Assembly: GCA_015680685.1 (NCBI GenBank)
Contig: MNCI01016414.1
Coordinates: 1 to 62,000, forward strand
From: Gnetum montanum
Taxonomy: Eukaryota; Streptophyta; Gnetopsida; Gnetales; Gnetaceae
Direction: 5' to 3'
DNA length: 62,000 bases
A program made the position numbers and the translations under genes. Under the pieces are notes generated by a model. The model was given only the letters and a program-made list of their open reading frames with translations, did not search any database and had not been told where the DNA came from. How positions within the stretch are numbered: position 1 is the first letter of the stretch; each line of letters begins with the position of its first letter. This document shows positions 57,930 through 62,000 of the stretch, piece by piece.

Positions 57930-60900
57930 TGACTTCCCTTCTTCACTATTACTATCGATCTGCATGGGTAATGAATCCACCACTGTCGCTGGCTCTTGAT
58001 TACTTTCTCCTAGGTCTATCCAATAATAACAATAAACAAGAAATTAGAGTGATTATTTTTATAGTGTAATTAGCTAAGATGTATCAAAGATGATGTTTAT
58101 CTTGTGTTTTTAGATACCTTTCTAGGAACTTCTCTTCTACTTCCTTTAAATTTAGATTTGATATGTCTAAATTTTCAAATGCTAAGATGAGAATTTTAGA
58201 CAAAACATTGGTTCATTATTCCTATTTTATTCTTCTATGTTAATGTCATCTTCATTACCTTCTTCTACATGCTCCTCTTGAGGGGCTCCTCTCTCCTCTT
58301 CTAGTGCAGCCACCACCACATTGTTAACAAAACTTTGGGACAACTCTTCTAATGTTATTTATTGGATCAATGGATTTCTCATTTTTCTATCTATATATAG
58401 GTTTTTTTAATAATTGTAAATACTTCCATTTGTACCACCTTTCATTACTCTAGTACCTTCAACCCTAGCTATCCCATGTTGTTGCTGAATTTCTTAGACT
58501 AGTCATAAAATGGGTCATATCTAAAGTATATATTTTTCCTTCCATGATAGCTTTCTAGAAGTCTACAGCTTTTCCTTTATCCTTCCAATATTCTCTAGTT
58601 GTAGGGCTATGTCTCACCATATTATTTCTAAAAAGCTCTACTTTTACTAATTTTAGCTTATTTGACAACATTTTTATTTCCCTCCCATGTGTTGCTTCCT
58701 TCTTTTGTACTTACTCTAATGCATCCAAAAAAATAGCATTGGCATTTTCTTTTCCAATCACCAATAATTTATATCTTTTGCATAGTTAAGAGTAGTGCAT
58801 ATTTTATCTACAATAAGGCTTTAGTGTTTATTACTAGATACTTGAATATCAATTAATCCTTATTCAATTTTATTGTTATGTTATTAACGCAATGCATCAC
58901 TTTAACATCAAAATTAACACTAATGTTAAATGTTAAGTATTACTTTGCACTAACTTCATATTAACATTTACAATTAATGTCAACATTGTTTAAACTTAGG
59001 CTCAATTACTATGCCAATTTAACTAACTAAAATATGTTACTTAAAATCAAAATAAATCCATAGTTAGATACATACTTATTTTCTCTTATAGTGCTTCCTT
59101 CGACACCTTCATTATGGGAATCTTAGAAGATAATTCTTCTTCCATGGGCTTCAAGAAAGGCTTCCTCTTTCTAGAATCCTTTTCCTTCTCCACTATGACA
59201 AAGGTGCTTCACAAAATTTCCTTATTTTTTTGCTATAGCATCATTGTTTCCTTTTCTCTGTGGCTTATCTATACTCTCTATCATGGAAGATGTCACCTCT
59301 TTCCTAGTCCTTGATGTTGATGTCAAAGAACCTCTACTTTCATTGTTGTATGTTGACATCAAACTTAGAAGTAATGTTTTCTCTCTTCTCTTCACCCCTA
59401 GCAAATAAATTTTCCATGGCTCTTATTAATCCATAGTAGAAACCAAAATTAAACCTTTTATTTATTATCTTTCTCTTCCTCTTTTTATCCTCTTTGGGAA
59501 GCTTCTCTATCTCATCCACTACCCCTTGGCAAATAATTAGTACCTAGTCAATTATCCTTCCTTGGAACATAGCCCCTTATAACATGTACAACCTCCTGGA
59601 GACCATATCCTATTTCTAACCAATCTTATTATAAAATAGTTCTTATTTATTCCCTTGTGGACATTGATTGTGGCTCTCTTTTTTAATCCCATTCATTATT
59701 CTACCATGGATAACTCAACTGAATCAAGCTTGGATCTATTGATCTTGATTTCCCTTTTTTGGAAACCTAACCAATACCTTAGCATCACAAGATCCAAAGT
59801 AATAATACTATGCTTCTATGCCATATGAACTATAGAATTGACCTTTTCCAATTAATATCTCTTTATAAGATTCACATGTTCTTCTGCATTGGGGTAGGAA
59901 TGTTTTACACCAAAGGCACATAGAATGCCTACTATGTTAAAACTGCTAAAGTACTTTACTCCTTCCCCCTCAAAAAGTCACTTTTAATCATGTTGTGTCT
60001 CACTTACTATCCTAACCTTAAATTCCTCTACCAAGCCCATCATATCAATTAACTTGACATTATATAGACTTATTTGGACTACAATAATTACCATTAACTA
60101 ATTAGTATGATAATCATAATATCATGTACTTTCTAGAAATATCTAACTATAGATTCTCATCTTTTGGTCCAAGAATGATTCTACACTCCTTGGATCACTA
60201 CACATTTTCTCCAAGGATTTTGATCCCACAATGGATGTAACTAACTTTTATTCTAGTACTCATTTCAAAATCAATAAAGCCTTACGCTTCTATATTGCAC
60301 TTCAAAATGGAAATAACCTACAGCCACCAACTATGATGCTAGACTAGATCTTGTACTATAGTTTATAAAAATTTAATATGGTTTTCTTTCTATACATCAA
60401 AATTCATGAACGTCTACATCCTTTAATCACATTTAATAAAATTATTTAATCACCTTTAATCAAATCCTTTTGAAAAAAATTAATAAATATGGTGGGTTGT
60501 TAATTGCTCTAAAAATCTATGTTTCTCCAGCTTGTCTAAATGTTTCATCATTCAATTACTGATATTCTTTTTTCTTCTCTAGCTTGTCTAAATGTTTCAA
60601 GTACAGCATGATGTCCTTAGATAGTTCCTTAATTTTCCCATGGTTCTTGTAGATTATCTCTATTAACTTAGTAGAGAATTCTATATGGATGTACTCCAAG
60701 GAACTCAAGATAGTATCATGTCCTAAACCAATCAAAATCAACATGTGAAAGAGGTTGATGAAGAAATCTAAAAATTTACTTACCCCATATCTAGTCCAAA
60801 GCTCATGTGGTAGCAAAGAGGTATCATCAAAGTCCCTTGCACTTGATGGATCTAGCTTTTCTCTTCTTACTTTCCAAGATGCTTCTTTGGTCCATCAATA

Positions 60901-61000
60901 AGAAAAACATAAGATCCATCACAAGGAGCCTTAATGCTCAACATCTTTACATTAAGAAATTAAGTTATCTTTTAGTTGCATCATGAACACATCTTGGTAC
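57930..61000 (-). pseudogene. N2: antisense intron-containing ORF
   Basis: Minus-strand exons converge on the protease. Recognisable pieces in order: LDPSSARDFDDTSLLPHELW and LIGLGHDTILSSLEYIHIEF (60816-60556, after a GTAAGT donor), a basic nuclear-signal-like PKEDKKRKRKIINKR (about 59520-59470), a Ser/Thr/Lys-rich exon (59404-59222), an acidic exon with LEELSQSFVNNVVVAALEEE (about 58360-58215), and a short last exon beginning DLGESNQEP after an AG at about 58012. The N1 ORF has the same endings: an acidic exon, then a short last exon beginning LDENTRP after an intron. Stops and shifts show decay. Relation to plant-mobile or gypsy-type transposon proteins is inferred from layout. Confidence 0.45.
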
Positions 61001-62000
61001 ATCAATAACCTATTGACATGTTATGTCAATACTTACATTGAAATCTTTTCAATGTCTAGCAATCAACATTATTCTTAGAATGTTGCATTAAAATGAATCC
61101 CGAGGCTTCAACATCATGACCCTATGACATCTGATATTAAAATACCCTTCTATAGTCATACATTTAAACTTTTCTACACCTTTTTCATCATCAAGTTTGT
61201 GATGCAACACATCAGTCATGATATCACTACTAAATTAAAAGCATTTACATAAAACAATATTCTTTCAATGTCATCCTCTTGTTAAGACTTTACCCAAACT
61301 AAAAACATAGCTCTCCTTAAAATATCAATGAAACAATGCAAAATTTACTACAAAAACACTCTTATCATTATAACATAGCATTCAAAATACAAATTTCATA
61401 AAAAATCATTTTTCTAATATTGATTAAACCCTTAAAATTCTTATCCTAGTGGCATATGAGTTACTATTCGCAAAAATAGTACTAGATGAAAATTTTGCAA
61501 CTCTAAAATTCCAAGTTAATGATTTTATGAAAACCCTGAATATGTGGTTAGTTTCTAATTAAAAACATAAAGCAAGCACATGCAACTACATCCATTTCAC
61601 TTTCTAGCTACTATAAGATAGAATTCTATGAAACCCTTGAAATTAAGATACTTCTTGTTGTTCTCAATCCCCTCACAAAATTAAACCTTGATCTTCTAAT
61701 CTATACCTAATAAAGAATATTTCCTAGCTCAAATTATTAAATTTTAGTATAAAAAATATTATATGATAGCTATAATTCATTAAAATTCTAGAAAACCATG
61801 TCATTACAATAGTGAAGTTGAAATAATGCTAAACCTAAAGGAAATAGAATTTCAAACTAGAGTTCTTATTACTTACATATAAGTTCTAGGAGGTAAGATG
61901 TAGAATTGTAGCAAGTCCCCACTCTAGCTAATTCAACCTCTCATCCCCTACTCATTACTACTACTAACACTTGTTTTTTATTTTTCTCCAAGTTGTTGAA
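61001..62000. other. Unassigned AT-rich DNA at the window end
   Basis: No ORF, repeat or motif that I can support. If the N2 element continues, its antisense-ORF start and 3' LTR would lie here or beyond. Confidence 0.35.

Overview
This window looks like intergenic DNA from a large-genome seed plant. It is AT-rich and I can support no intact host gene, tRNA gene or rRNA operon in it. It is filled with old, stop-ridden LTR retrotransposons of plant lineages: Tat-like, Athila-like and chromovirus Ty3/gypsy, plus a SIRE-like Ty1/copia. A gymnosperm is plausible given the age and density of the elements, but that is inference.

Layout: (1) 1-2343 is the 3' part of a + strand Tat-like Ty3 element (R1). 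It ends in a polypurine tract and a candidate LTR start at 2344. 2344-5350 is LTR-like and unassigned DNA with a GC-richer pocket near 3.0-3.6 kb. (2) 5.35-15.39 kb is element N1, transcribed on the minus strand. It has an LTR (13625-15393) with large palindromes, a PBS-like site, gag and protease, and no reverse transcriptase or integrase. A + strand intron-containing ORF (5355-9191) converges on the protease. (3) 15.4-18.6 kb is unassigned DNA with short repeat clusters. (4) 18.63-25.74 kb is a decayed SIRE-like copia element (C1) with LTRs of about 160 bp and an extra 3' ORF.

(5) 26840-53411 is one minus-strand chromovirus (E1). Its LTRs of 512 and 510 bp are flanked by the same 5-bp target duplication, ATCCA (26835-26839 and 53412-53416). 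It has grown to 26.6 kb because two Athila-like elements inserted into it. A1 (33690-40436, TSD GATTT) lost its reverse transcriptase and integrase by deletion. B1 (41066-50981, TSD TATAG) is structurally complete with two 841-bp LTRs. Between its PBS and gag, E1 also holds a + strand intron-containing ORF that B1 interrupts, and a short 5S rRNA-like fragment. (6) 53.4-62 kb is a second element, N2, with the N1 layout: + strand gag and protease, no RT or integrase, and a minus-strand intron-containing ORF converging on the protease.

The main points are the insertion history read from target duplications (E1 first, then A1 and B1 inside it), and the repeated association of retroelements with antisense intron-containing ORFs. 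N1 and N2 share the same RT-less, convergent design. All coding regions here are broken, so the window records past activity. Percentages and alignments were made by eye.
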